From Clostridium tunisiense TJ (GTDB lineage: Bacteria; Bacillota; Clostridia; Clostridiales; Clostridiaceae), in the NCBI RefSeq assembly GCF_000300195.1, contig NZ_AMQH01000011.1, positions 124,001 through 188,000 of the forward strand: a DNA stretch of 64,000 nt. Reading direction: 5' to 3'. The notes under the pieces are model-generated. The model was not told the origin of the DNA. It ran no database searches and saw only the letters and a list, made by a program, of their open reading frames with translations. A program made the translations under genes and the position numbers. This document shows positions 44,569 through 53,781 of the stretch, one piece after another; the stretch's first letter is position 1, and each line of letters opens with the position of its first letter.

Positions 44569-44877
44569 TTAATCGTAGTCAATATACCCTTTTCTTCTTG
44601 CTACTAAAGTTGAAATCCAATTTATTAGATGAAAGAGAATAGGCAGTAATAATATATTTGGAGTAACCAAGTTCGCTCTAGTTGCTATTGCTCCAACAAT
44701 TATCATCCACAAGGAATTTAAAATAGAAAAATATAATTGTAGCTTAAAATACTTTTCATTATTTAAAACTATCATTCCACTTCTTTTATTGTAGATGGTT
44801 ACTTTATTTCTAAATAGAAATGCATATACTAGATACACTACTCCAAAAATACTTATAAAAATATTATACTTACCCAA
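44569..44877 (-). CDS. Small membrane protein, unknown function
   Basis: 102 residues: three hydrophobic helices (about 5-21, 47-68, 72-92) and a central basic loop. TTG start preceded by GGAGGG at 7 nt. It lies just upstream of the methyltransferase gene in the same direction. No family recognised. Confidence 0.55.
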   Translation of the reverse strand: MGKYNIFISIFGVVYLVYAFLFRNKVTIYNKRSGMIVLNNEKYFKLQLYFSILNSLWMIIVGAIATRANLVTPNILLLPILFHLINWISTLVARRKGYIDYD

Positions 44878-44934
44878 ACTAATCCCTCCACACTATTTGT
44901 TGAGAATTTAATAGTATCAGTATATTTAAAGCTA

Positions 44935-45381
44935 CTAAAGACTTATTACAAATCCTGTTTTCACATTTCTTTCAAATCCCACAGTTTCATAAAATCTTAA
45001 TGTTTCCTCTCTCTTTGAGCCAGTTAAAAGCATTACCTTATAGCAGTTATTTTTCTTAGCAATATCAAGAGCTAAATTTAAAGCCTTAGTTGCATAGCCC
45101 CTTTTTCTATAGTTCAAATCTGTAACAACATTTTCTATCAATCCATAAGGCCTTAGATTTCTAGTAAGATTTTTTATAATTGCTATGTTACATGAAGAAA
45201 CTATCTTCCCCTCTACTTCAGCCACAATATAATAAAGATTTGGATCTTTATAAATAGAGTCCCATATTTCTTTTAATTCACTATTATTACTAACCTCAGG
45301 ATCATTTGGTTGCAGCTGCCTATAAAGTTTTAATATTTCTTTTAATTCTTCATATCTAGCTAAACGCATAACCTCACTCAT
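44935..45381 (-). CDS. GNAT-family N-acetyltransferase
   Basis: 148 residues with VTDLNYRKRGYATKALNLAL as acetyl-CoA loop and REETLRFYETVGFER at the end; a clean single-domain GNAT. GGGGG precedes the ATG. Substrate unknown; single gene. Confidence 0.83.
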   Translation of the reverse strand: MSEVMRLARYEELKEILKLYRQLQPNDPEVSNNSELKEIWDSIYKDPNLYYIVAEVEGKIVSSCNIAIIKNLTRNLRPYGLIENVVTDLNYRKRGYATKALNLALDIAKKNNCYKVMLLTGSKREETLRFYETVGFERNVKTGFVISL

Positions 45382-45574
45382 GAAAAACCCCCATTAATAT
45401 AGTTTAACTTTGAACTCAATTTCACACTATTTGTTTCCTTACTTTCAGTCTATGTTTTAAAATCTCGTTAAAAATATATAAATTTTAAGGTATATTATAA
45501 GGACTTACCTTAAATCACCTTGCAAGAAAGTTATCCTATAAATATTGCTTGGTTTAGTTCAACAAATTTCAACT

Positions 45575-45829
45575 TTACCATAAATCCCTATCCATATCGC
45601 TTCTTGTAAGTACCTCTTTATTTTCATAAGGATAACTACACAATACGCTATCTAAAAATTTAATTCCACAAAAGTATTTGCATATTGAGGTCCCTTTTAT
45701 CGCACATTTATGTTCATTGGTTTTTTCAGCAACGTTCCAGGGACATTGAGTCTGTGCCCAATCAACACCCTCACTTGCCAAATCTATATCTAAATTTCCA
45801 CCACTTAATGCTTTTACTCTATCATCCAT
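45575..45829 (-). CDS. Small cysteine-rich protein, unknown function
   Basis: 84 residues with five cysteines: QCPW, HKCAIKGTSICKYFCG and VLCSYP. The spacing C-x11-C-x7-C-x3-C-x9-C resembles a compact metal or Fe-S site. GGGGAAGAG precedes the ATG, supporting translation. No known family is recognised and the neighbours give no hint. Confidence 0.55.
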   Translation of the reverse strand: MDDRVKALSGGNLDIDLASEGVDWAQTQCPWNVAEKTNEHKCAIKGTSICKYFCGIKFLDSVLCSYPYENKEVLTRSDMDRDLW

Positions 45830-46052
45830 ATTCTCTTCCCCTTCTTTAATTCCCCATTACACGCATAAGAAACGTGCAATATACTACAAATTTTTAAAGC
45901 TTACTATGCTTCATAAGTACCGCTTGTATTTATATATTTATAACAAGAAATATTGTTATAAATAAAAGAATATAACAATATATAGTATTTATGCGGGTTT
46001 TAAGGCCTTTATGAATTCTTATGCACTTCTATAGTAACTCCTTTAATAAACC

Positions 46053-47447
46053 TCACTCTACACTTTTATAGTTATTAATCATATGTTTTACGTCAACATC
46101 ACTATATAAAAACTCAGATGATTCTATTCCGTATATCCACTTTTTAAAGAACACACTTAAGTCAATGTTTGAAACTTCTTCAATTGCCTCCCTGAAGTCT
46201 TCAAAATCAACTTCTTTATCCCTAAACTTATTTAAGAAATTTCTTATAGCCTTGTAAAAAACTTCATCCCCTAAAATTTCATTAAGTAAATATAGTACCC
46301 ATGGTCCTTTGGTGTAGCTATTATGACCTATTTCATATTTCCCATAGTTACATATAGGTGTACTAAAGTTAATTTTGTCTGCATTAACACTTTCAATAAA
46401 TAAATTTCTATAGAGGTCCATTTTTGCAGTAAATTCTTTATACCGGTAAAATTTCTTAATTGCTAGTGCTTCAAAATATGAAGCAAAGGCCTCATCGAAA
46501 AATCTAGTTCTTTGTATATCATGTTTTGCTTTAACATTCCAAGCATGTCCAACTTCGTGATATAAATGAGTTAACTTTTTAGCATCCCCACTAAATCCAT
46601 GCTCCTCCATTAAAATATAGTTATCTCCTGCTTGTGAACCATAAGATTCTTTTACCTCAATTACAGTAAAATGTTTACCCTCTTGAAAATCTCCAAACAA
46701 GTCTTCAAACAACTCAAACGTTCTTCTTATTTCCATTATTACAATATTTTCAGCATTTGCTTTATGTTCTGGAAATACAAATATTTTTAGGTTACTATCT
46801 TTGTCTTCTACAATTGAATAATCCGCAGCAGTAATATCAAATCTCCAGGTAGAGGAAACACTTGCATAGTTAAAGATGCTATAATCATTTGTTTCTGTAA
46901 CATTTCTCAACACTCCCCCACATGCCACCTTATAGACCTTAGGAACCTTTACTAAGATGTTATAAGTAAATTTATTTTCATAACTCTTTAAAATACTTAT
47001 AAAGCTTGGCTCTGCAATAATAGGATAAGCATGGCAATCAGGCCGAAGAATAGAAAACTCTTTATGAATTTTATCTTTTACGTATGCCATTACTTTTGAA
47101 TATCCATTAAGACTTCCTTCATATTCAATTGATATATTTATTTGTTCATTAGGTTGCAAAGCTTCACTTAAACTTATAGTTATGTAATTTACTAGGTAAT
47201 TTTCTTCGTCTTCTAATGAAACCTTTTCTTGTAAAAAAGCTAAACTTTCGTTTTCTGTATTCCTAATATTCTTTACATTTAAATCATGATATAACATTAT
47301 ACTTAATTTCTTAAAAGCTTCTTTTGTATCATTAAGTATAGTGATAGTTCCTTGTGAATTAAAGAAACCCTTTTCTGGTTCAACTTCAAAATGCAAATCA
47401 TAGTTTGTAATTGTACATAATTCATAATCCCCTTGCAAAATTAACAC
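46053..47447 (-). CDS. M1-family (aminopeptidase N-like) zinc metallopeptidase
   Basis: 464 residues, shorter than full M1 enzymes because the C-terminal helical domain is mostly absent. An N-terminal beta domain (DLHFEVEPEKGFF) leads to the zinc site LYHEVGHAW (His297, Glu298, His301) and EAFASYFE with Glu319. The gap between them is 17 residues where M1 usually has 18. The GAMEN exopeptidase motif is replaced by a GSQAGDNYILMEE segment, so specificity may differ. GTG start at 47447 with no strong ribosome site; the true start may be a few codons off. Confidence 0.8.
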   Translation of the reverse strand: MLILQGDYELCTITNYDLHFEVEPEKGFFNSQGTITILNDTKEAFKKLSIMLYHDLNVKNIRNTENESLAFLQEKVSLEDEENYLVNYITISLSEALQPNEQINISIEYEGSLNGYSKVMAYVKDKIHKEFSILRPDCHAYPIIAEPSFISILKSYENKFTYNILVKVPKVYKVACGGVLRNVTETNDYSIFNYASVSSTWRFDITAADYSIVEDKDSNLKIFVFPEHKANAENIVIMEIRRTFELFEDLFGDFQEGKHFTVIEVKESYGSQAGDNYILMEEHGFSGDAKKLTHLYHEVGHAWNVKAKHDIQRTRFFDEAFASYFEALAIKKFYRYKEFTAKMDLYRNLFIESVNADKINFSTPICNYGKYEIGHNSYTKGPWVLYLLNEILGDEVFYKAIRNFLNKFRDKEVDFEDFREAIEEVSNIDLSVFFKKWIYGIESSEFLYSDVDVKHMINNYKSVE

Positions 47448-47530
47448 CGTCCCAAATTAAATGCTAGTTTGCTATTTATCTTCATAAAGTTTATATCTAT
47501 ATTCATGGATTCTTATTGACTCTTTCATTG

Positions 47531-48022
47531 CTACTCCCCAAAATAATCGAGCCAATCAACAGCTTCCCTGTTATTCTCTCTCAAAATACTATTGCAGTGT
47601 CCGACATGATATTGTATATGTCTTATCTGCATGAAGATCACATCTAAATTTGTAATCTTATCATATAAAATGCAATTATCTCCCAGCCAAATATCATCCT
47701 TGTCCCCAAAGAAAACTTCAGCAGTTTCTTTCACAAAATTTTTATATTCCTTTATATCACTTCTAGTCAGCTGATTTTCAGGGTCGTTATCTAACTCTGG
47801 ATAAACCTTCTTATCTGCAAATGCTTCTATAAAATTCTCATTTTTTGTTCTCAGCCAAAAGTTTATTCCTGTAAAGGCATGTAATAATTGTTGCCAAAAA
47901 ACAAATCCACCCTTTTTCTCATTCCACAAGTCATCTGGACATTTTTCTATCATTTGTTCTAACATAGAAAATGATAAGTTAAACTGTTTTTTAGCTATAT
48001 TAACCATAGTTTTACCCTGCAT
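47531..48022 (-). CDS. DinB-like four-helix metal-binding protein
   Basis: 163 residues, four long helices, with histidines at HAFTG and RHIQYHVGH placed as in the DinB/YfiT metal site (the third His can be supplied near the N-terminal helix). These proteins are thiol-S-transferase-like or of unknown activity in Gram-positives. AAGGAG lies 8 nt before the ATG at 48022. Single gene. Confidence 0.7.
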   Translation of the reverse strand: MQGKTMVNIAKKQFNLSFSMLEQMIEKCPDDLWNEKKGGFVFWQQLLHAFTGINFWLRTKNENFIEAFADKKVYPELDNDPENQLTRSDIKEYKNFVKETAEVFFGDKDDIWLGDNCILYDKITNLDVIFMQIRHIQYHVGHCNSILRENNREAVDWLDYFGE

Positions 48023-48106
48023 TTTTATACTCCTTACTTAAAACTTATTTTTATATTAATATCAAAACACTTTTCAAGAAAATCATATTACAAAAGATTT
48101 TAACCT

Positions 48107-48673
48107 TTAAAATTTCCAAAAATAAATTATTCTTGGCCCCTTAGACACTCTATCACCAGTCCTAGGTATTTTTATTACCTTCACTGGCTCTACATTTAAA
48201 GTCCAGTCCCCGATTATCTTCTCATCAATCATGTGGTGTTCTGGATAGTTTGCATTATCTTTTGGGCAATCCCACATATAAGGGAAACTTAAGATTGCCA
48301 TTTTAGAAGTTCTCATAACTTCTTTAAATGCCTCCCTCTGCTTTCCACCTAAATGCTCCCATACCTGTAATGCAATGAATAAATCATATTCCTTATCCTC
48401 TATTGGCCATGGTGTTACCGTTGCATCATGCTCATACTGTTTTGCTACATACTTTTCTGGCCTTCCCCATACATCGTAATCTGGCTTAACCATAATGTCA
48501 CAGTTTTTCACTATAGTTTGAACCGATGGTCCTAGTTCCAAAACCTTTTGTATATGGTTATTTTCCTTAATAATACCTATAACTTCGCTAAAATACGCCC
48601 ATCTCCCTTCATAATAACTACCATGAGAACCCTTCAACAATTCCTGAAAATCAGAATAATTCATCAATTCCAT
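48107..48673 (-). CDS. Class I SAM-dependent methyltransferase-like protein
   Basis: 188 residues. VLELGPSVQT replaces the canonical GxGxG loop, so cofactor binding may be altered. The WPIEDKEYDLFIALQVWEHLGGKQREAF segment is a good match to motif IV/post-IV of class I methyltransferases. GGGGG serves the ATG at 48673, not the upstream in-frame ATG at 48688. Function unknown. Confidence 0.65.
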   Translation of the reverse strand: MELMNYSDFQELLKGSHGSYYEGRWAYFSEVIGIIKENNHIQKVLELGPSVQTIVKNCDIMVKPDYDVWGRPEKYVAKQYEHDATVTPWPIEDKEYDLFIALQVWEHLGGKQREAFKEVMRTSKMAILSFPYMWDCPKDNANYPEHHMIDEKIIGDWTLNVEPVKVIKIPRTGDRVSKGPRIIYFWKF

Positions 48674-48874
48674 ACAATATACCCCCATACAAAATATTTC
48701 TCTTATTTGCTACTCTAAAAAAATTTATAGTAGATTACTCTATATAAAATTATCTTTACCAATAAAATCTAGCATTTTCCCTCATGTATAAGTCATTTTT
48801 CTTTTACCACTATTTATATTTTATCACATATACTGTAAACCAAGAATTGAAATCTAAATAAAAAATAGAATTTA

Positions 48875-48935
48875 CTATAAAAAGAGAAAAGCTAGAGTCT
48901 TAGTCTTAATTAGACTAAACTCTAGCTCTTCTCTC
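48875..48935 (-). terminator. Strong intrinsic terminator of gltS
   Basis: A near-perfect 23-bp stem (AGAGAAGAGCTAGAGTTTAG with its complement) around a tiny loop, then TTTTTATAG on the minus strand. The remainder of the 48674-48998 gap is AT-rich and geneless. Confidence 0.9.
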
Positions 48936-48998
48936 CATTGTTCAAGGGAAAATCTGCGATTTAAAGTAAGTTAAATTATTTCTTTTATATCTTCTCCA

Positions 48999-50207
48999 TT
49001 ATTTAACAAAGAAGTTCATAAATATTGTTATTATACCAGCGTTAAAAAAATCTATAAATAAACTTCCTACTAAAGGTACAATGAAAAAGGCTTTTGGTGC
49101 TGGGCCAAACTTTGTTACAATAGCCTCCATATTTGCCATTGCATTTGGTGTAGCTCCCATTCCGAAACCACAGTTTGCAGAAGCCATTACAGCTGCTTCA
49201 TAATCCCTCCCCATTAAATTGAAGGTTACAAAGTAAGCAAATAAAGCCATTAGTACTGTTTGAGATAATAACATTATGATTAAAGGTAATGCTAAATCCG
49301 CTAACTGCCATAGTTGTAATGCCATTAAAGCCATGGCTAGGAATAATGATAATGCAATATTTCCTAAGATATCAATTTCATCTCCATAAATTTTAAATTT
49401 ACTAGTAGAATCTGATAAATTTCTTAAAATAGCCGCAGCAAACATAGCACCTATATATGGTGGAAATGTCATGCCTGTTTTCTGAAGTAATGCTGAAATG
49501 ATTGTCCCAATTCCCATAGCTAGAAAGATTTGTGCTGTTGCATTCATAAAGTTATTAGGAACTAATTTCTTAGTATTCCCCTCTTCAGTAGCTGCACTTT
49601 CTTCATGAGCTACTTCTGAAAAGCTTTTCTTTTTTGCCAGAAGATTATTCTTATCTATTAATCTCTTAGCAATAGGTCCGCCAATCATACTTCCCATTAT
49701 AAGACCAAAAGTTGCTGATGCAATGGCTACAGTGGTAGCTCCCACTGCTCCTGCCTTTTCAAATACCGGTCCAAAGGCTCCTGCTGTTCCGTGTCCTCCT
49801 ACCATAGGCACAGAAGCTGTAGCAAGTCCTATAAGTGGATTCAGTTTAAATAGTTTTGCTAAAAATACCCCAGTAAAATCTTGAAGAGTTACAAGGGATA
49901 CTGAAATGGCAAGAAATATGAAAACTTGTACTCCACCCTTTTTTAACAGCTTAAAGCTAGCTGTAAACCCAATAGTTGTAAAAAATACAGTCATGAATAG
50001 TTTTTGTAGGGTTGCATCCATTTCTAGAGTTAACATACCCGTTTGTTTCAAAATTAAAGTCATTATTGCAAACAATAAACCACCTATAACTGGTGAAGGT
50101 ATACAATATTTTTCAAGAAAAGTTGCTTTGCTTTTTATAAACTGTCCTATAAATAAAACTATAACTCCAATTGCTGCTGTTTGAACCATGTCCAATTTTA
50201 AAATCAT
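48999..50207 (-). CDS. gltS: Sodium/glutamate symporter
   Basis: 402 residues, the normal GltS length, with about ten membrane helices. Diagnostic pieces are IPSPVIGGLLFA, SVPMVGGHGTAGAFGPVFE with its re-entrant glycine loop, and the repeated later NCGFGMGATPNAMANM loop. It imports glutamate with sodium. A response regulator/kinase pair of the GlnK/GlnL type lies directly upstream, which probably controls it. Own terminator downstream. Confidence 0.95.
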   Translation of the reverse strand: MILKLDMVQTAAIGVIVLFIGQFIKSKATFLEKYCIPSPVIGGLLFAIMTLILKQTGMLTLEMDATLQKLFMTVFFTTIGFTASFKLLKKGGVQVFIFLAISVSLVTLQDFTGVFLAKLFKLNPLIGLATASVPMVGGHGTAGAFGPVFEKAGAVGATTVAIASATFGLIMGSMIGGPIAKRLIDKNNLLAKKKSFSEVAHEESAATEEGNTKKLVPNNFMNATAQIFLAMGIGTIISALLQKTGMTFPPYIGAMFAAAILRNLSDSTSKFKIYGDEIDILGNIALSLFLAMALMALQLWQLADLALPLIIMLLSQTVLMALFAYFVTFNLMGRDYEAAVMASANCGFGMGATPNAMANMEAIVTKFGPAPKAFFIVPLVGSLFIDFFNAGIITIFMNFFVK

Positions 50208-50613
50208 ATATTTCCCTCCTCCATAATTAATTAATATAAAATTAATTATAGCTAGTTACTACATCAAATAACAAAATACTACGGGAAACTTCCGAAAAAT
50301 ATTTTTAAATTTTCTAATTATTGATAACTATCTGTAATCAAGGTATGACTAATGGCTTAATATGATTTTTATAACCATATATTCAACGGTAAAATGCTTT
50401 GAATTTATGAGTATTTTATTTGCTTTAACACCATTTTACGAGCTTATTTCTAATTTAAAAGAGATTTGAGGTTTATATGATATTCTGTGGCTTCAAAGGT
50501 TGTATTATACTTTAACTTTATTTAATCCCCAAGGAATTATAGAAGGTCTTTAATCCAACCTTCTTATTAATTAATGAACAAGTTAATTTTTAGTAGCAAA
50601 TTTGAAAGTAGAA
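50208..50613. other. Non-coding interval upstream of gltS
   Basis: No gene seen. It holds the gltS promoter region, a weak hairpin AAGAAGGT / ACCTTCT near 50540-50565, and one copy of the palindromic repeat family at its right end. Confidence 0.5.
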
Positions 50614-50617
50614 TTAA
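50570..50617. repeat. Palindromic interspersed repeat (diverged copy)
   Basis: TTAATGAACAAGTTAATTTT and the downstream TTTGAAAGTAGAATT match the 19.5-kb and 52.8-kb copies over about 45 nt. It overlaps the stop codon of the response-regulator gene, as the first copy overlaps the exporter stop. Confidence 0.55.
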
Positions 50618-51489
50618 CTTAGTTTTGCAATAATGCCTTCAATAAACTTTTTCACGCTAATCTTCCCAGGCTCTTCAGCAGGATTATTTATATGCCTAAT
50701 CTCTTGTCTTATTTGTTTAAAATCAAAAATCAAGGTACTGTATTCTGTGAAAATGCTGTTGCTATAATCCTCACAGCCCAATTCCGCTATAGTAGTAAAG
50801 GCCTTTTGAATTGTTCTTCTCACTCTTTGTTCTAGAGCCTTCTTGCTTGCAGCAGTATTTTCTTTAATCCCCTCTTCTTCAACAACTTCTTCATATATGT
50901 CTTGCAATACATAATTCAAAGAAGGATTTTTCCTTCTTTGCTCTAATATTTTATAAATAATCTTTCTTAAATCATTACTTCCAATTACCGCTGAAATTCC
51001 TATGTCCGTAAAAATATTAGTTATTTTCTTATCTATATCCAACTGTTCAATTGTATTAGCTCCACTGTCCTTTAAGTTTAACACAGCATCTTTAATTAAA
51101 TTCAATGAATTTTCTAGGTCAATATTCTCACATACACCCTTAATAACCTTTATAACTTCTATATTGTTAATAGGTTTGCTTATAAAAAACTTTATTCCAC
51201 TCTCATAGGCTCTTGATACTAAAGCTTCATCTTCCACTTGAGATATCATAATGAACTTTCCTTTATACCCCATTTTAGTAGCAGAATTTATAGTTTCAAT
51301 ACCATCCTTAACAGGCATTAATAGATCTATAAGCACAATACTAGGGTTATAAAACAAGATTTCTTGCGCTCCATGCTCACCACTGTCTAATTCGCAAATT
51401 ACACGACCTAAATTATTCTTTTTTATTATAATTCCAAGCATTTTTCTTATGTTAACATCATCATCAATTATTAAAAAAGTCTTTTCCAT
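50614..51489 (-). CDS. glnL: GlnL (YcbB)-type response regulator
   Basis: 291 residues: a receiver domain with Asp55 in VLIDLLMPVKDG and Lys in FISKPINN, then a helical C-terminal domain (about 125-290) of the YcbB type, not an ordinary winged helix. In B. subtilis GlnK/GlnL switches on glutaminase and glutamine uptake genes when glutamine is present. Here gltS follows, so glutamate uptake is a likely target. The GTG at 51498 is set aside for the ATG at 51489, served by AGGTGA. Symbol by resemblance. Confidence 0.82.
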   Translation of the reverse strand: MEKTFLIIDDDVNIRKMLGIIIKKNNLGRVICELDSGEHGAQEILFYNPSIVLIDLLMPVKDGIETINSATKMGYKGKFIMISQVEDEALVSRAYESGIKFFISKPINNIEVIKVIKGVCENIDLENSLNLIKDAVLNLKDSGANTIEQLDIDKKITNIFTDIGISAVIGSNDLRKIIYKILEQRRKNPSLNYVLQDIYEEVVEEEGIKENTAASKKALEQRVRRTIQKAFTTIAELGCEDYSNSIFTEYSTLIFDFKQIRQEIRHINNPAEEPGKISVKKFIEGIIAKLS

Positions 51490-51494
51490 ACTTA

Positions 51495-52727
51495 TCACCT
51501 GCTCAATGAATTTTTAGGAATTCTCACTAAAAATGTAGTTCCTTCCTGTAATTTTGACTCTACAGAAATAGCTCCCTTTAAGTTTTCAATAATATTTTTT
51601 ACATGAGCTAATCCAATTCCTGTAGAAGAGGTCCCAGTTTCCTCCTGAAATTTTGTTGTAAAACCTGGGTTGAATATATAAGGCAGCACTTCTTCTTCAA
51701 TTCCACGTCCATTGTCTACGACTTTTATGTATATGTTTCCGTCCCTTTCCTGTTCTATGACATCGATATTGCAATTGTCCTCACAGGCTTCTATACTATT
51801 TATAATCAAATTATTTAATATTGCAAACAGGCTATAGTAAGGTATTATTTCAAAATTCTGTTCAAAGGAAAAATGCAACTTTACTTGAAGTCCATTAGCA
51901 TTAATATATCTAGTTGTATTATCCCTTATAATTGTAAACACTGTGGATAAGGTCATAACCTCTTGATTTTCCACACTATTAATTAAGTCTTCTAATCCAC
52001 TTGTAACCCTATGATAATCTTTTTTAATTTCATGTACTTCTCTAGCAATATTTAAGGTTTTTTCCTTTAATTTTTCTTCATGGCTATATTCTTCGTATAA
52101 ACTATAGCTTTCTCCCATGACCTTTTCTATATCCTTCATAGATTTTTTCAAATAGAACATCTCACTTTGAATGTTAGACATTAACAAATTTAATTGAGAA
52201 TATCTTTCCTGATGCTCTTTTTTTAAAATATATAATTTTTCTTTTTTATGAGCTAAACTTAATAGATAAACTATTAAACTTCTTATAATGGCCGCTAAAA
52301 CAATTACCTTAAGCACCTTAATACTTATATTTCTTCTTATTAAAGCTTCAAAAATATTGCTTAAAGAATCTAAAGTTGCAAGAAGCAAGAAGCTATAGAT
52401 AATATTCTCCTTATGTTGTCTAATTTTAGTTGCCTTTATTAAAGTTCCTAAAATTAAATAATATAAAAATGATGGAAAGTTAAAAATCAATCCTTGATAA
52501 ATTTCAGCTTTAAACAATAATACACTTATAATAGTTCTTACAAATAACACGCCTATTCCACAAAATACCCCTAAGGTAATTTCTTCAATATCTTCTCTTG
52601 TTAAAATAACAAAGTTGAAAATAATAACCCCTATTGAAAGTTTTAAATCACTTTGAAAGGGATAAAAGTACACCTGAGCAAACAATGTTATTAATAGTAC
52701 AATAAAAAAAAGCTTCTTTTCCTTCAA
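51495..52727 (-). CDS. glnK: GlnK (YcbA)-type sensor histidine kinase
   Basis: 410 residues: about six N-terminal membrane helices (to about 160), a coiled coil, the phospho-acceptor box REVHEIKKDYHR with His232, then NNLIINSIEACED, DNGRGI and SSTGIGLAHVKNI of the ATPase domain. The overall plan is that of the GlnK/YcbA glutamine sensor. Its stop lies within the ribosome-site region of glnL, so the two are translated together. TTG start with GAGGGGAA upstream. Confidence 0.82.
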   Translation of the reverse strand: MKEKKLFFIVLLITLFAQVYFYPFQSDLKLSIGVIIFNFVILTREDIEEITLGVFCGIGVLFVRTIISVLLFKAEIYQGLIFNFPSFLYYLILGTLIKATKIRQHKENIIYSFLLLATLDSLSNIFEALIRRNISIKVLKVIVLAAIIRSLIVYLLSLAHKKEKLYILKKEHQERYSQLNLLMSNIQSEMFYLKKSMKDIEKVMGESYSLYEEYSHEEKLKEKTLNIAREVHEIKKDYHRVTSGLEDLINSVENQEVMTLSTVFTIIRDNTTRYINANGLQVKLHFSFEQNFEIIPYYSLFAILNNLIINSIEACEDNCNIDVIEQERDGNIYIKVVDNGRGIEEEVLPYIFNPGFTTKFQEETGTSSTGIGLAHVKNIIENLKGAISVESKLQEGTTFLVRIPKNSLSR

Positions 52728-52831
52728 CTTATTCCCCTCATTTACTAATAAAATTCTTTGTATAAATTTCTATAATACTGCAATATGAAGTTTTTATATT
52801 AGTTTTCTATAGGTATATTTCTTCATAATTA

Positions 52832-52877
52832 AATAATGAACAAGTTCATTTTGTGAAGCTGCTTTGGCAGCATTTTG
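52832..52877. repeat. Palindromic interspersed repeat (third copy)
   Basis: AATAATGAACAAGTTCATTT then GCTTTGGCAGCATTTT matches the 19515-19559 copy nearly base for base over the first 23 nt. The palindrome ATGAACAAGTTCAT is at 52836-52849. It lies about 100 bp upstream of the sensor kinase start. Confidence 0.65.
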
Positions 52878-53072
52878 GGACTAAACAAAGGTATCTTTGA
52901 ATTTTTAGCAAAGAAAAAGGCACTCCATCTCTCTAAGATTAGTGCTTCTCTCAACCCAGTAATTAATTTAATAGCTTAAAGCTGAGAATATATACATAAC
53001 TTAACATTAAGCCTTTAAATTTATTATTTATATTATATCATAGTAATTTTAAAAATAAACCTATAATCTAGC

Positions 53073-53236
53073 TTAGGCATCTTCAAAAAATGAATAAGTC
53101 AGTATGCTTGTCTATTTTGTGTTATACCGCGTCAACAGAACCCTTAGATAGCTCTACTATCTAAGGAACCTCTTTCCTTGTCTAACTCAAAATATACTTC
53201 ACATCTTTGACTTGTTATTTATTTTCAGATGCCTTA
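53073..53236. repeat. MITE-like palindromic repeat, long copy
   Basis: 164 bp bounded by imperfect 29-bp terminal inverted repeats (TTAGGCATCTTCAAAAAATG..., 53073-53101, against 53208-53236). An inner perfect hairpin CCTTAGATAG / CTATCTAAGG lies at 53142-53166. Both ends match the short copy at 17221-17299. No coding capacity, so it would have to be moved by a transposase elsewhere. It fills most of the 52728-53262 gap together with the repeat at 52832. Confidence 0.8.
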
Positions 53237-53262
53237 TCTTACTCTATTCTTAAAAGGATACT

Positions 53263-53625
53263 CTACTTGTTTTGTAAAAACTCCTTATGCTCAGTGACAA
53301 AGTCCCGCCCCATGTTTTTAAGATGCTTTTTAATAAAGGTCTCTGAAAACTCCTCTGGGGTAATTCCATAACAAGCTAAAGCATCAGTGTAATACATGAT
53401 TACATCTACCATCTCTTCTACAAAAGCCCGCCTTACTTCAGAGTCATTCATTATAGCTTTTTCCCCGCGCTTTTTAATGATAGCTATAACCTCTCCCATT
53501 TCTTCAATGAGCCACAACAAACTGCTGCGTCCATTTTCAGGGATTAAAGGCATCCATTTTCCTTTATATTTTTCTTGTAATTCATTTTGCATTGACATAA
53601 TTTCTGATATTGTTAAATCTGACAT
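53263..53625 (-). CDS. MazG-like nucleotide pyrophosphohydrolase
   Basis: 120 residues, all-alpha NTP-PPase fold: LIEEMGEVIAIIKKRGE and VEEMVDVIMYYTDAL give the complete ExxE...ExxD metal ligands, unlike the other MazG-like protein at 17509. Probable house-cleaning of non-canonical nucleotides. GGAGTG serves the ATG at 53625 instead of the one at 53637. Confidence 0.82.
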   Translation of the reverse strand: MSDLTISEIMSMQNELQEKYKGKWMPLIPENGRSSLLWLIEEMGEVIAIIKKRGEKAIMNDSEVRRAFVEEMVDVIMYYTDALACYGITPEEFSETFIKKHLKNMGRDFVTEHKEFLQNK

Positions 53626-53702
53626 AATACACTCCATATTATTTTATTTTTTCTTATGGTTATAAAGGCTTTACATTTCCAAGGCAATAATATAATTAAA
53701 TA

Positions 53703-53731
53703 GCTATAAAAAGCCATAAACCTTTAAGGGC
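53703..53731 (-). terminator. Possible weak terminator after the Nudix gene
   Basis: AGCC..TTAAA / TTTA..GGCT hairpin with mismatches, followed by TTTTTAT on the minus strand, 50 bp past the stop at 53782. Confidence 0.35.
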
Positions 53732-53781
53732 TAATTCATATTTAAGCATCTTCACACCTTTGACTTCCTTTAAATTGCCTA

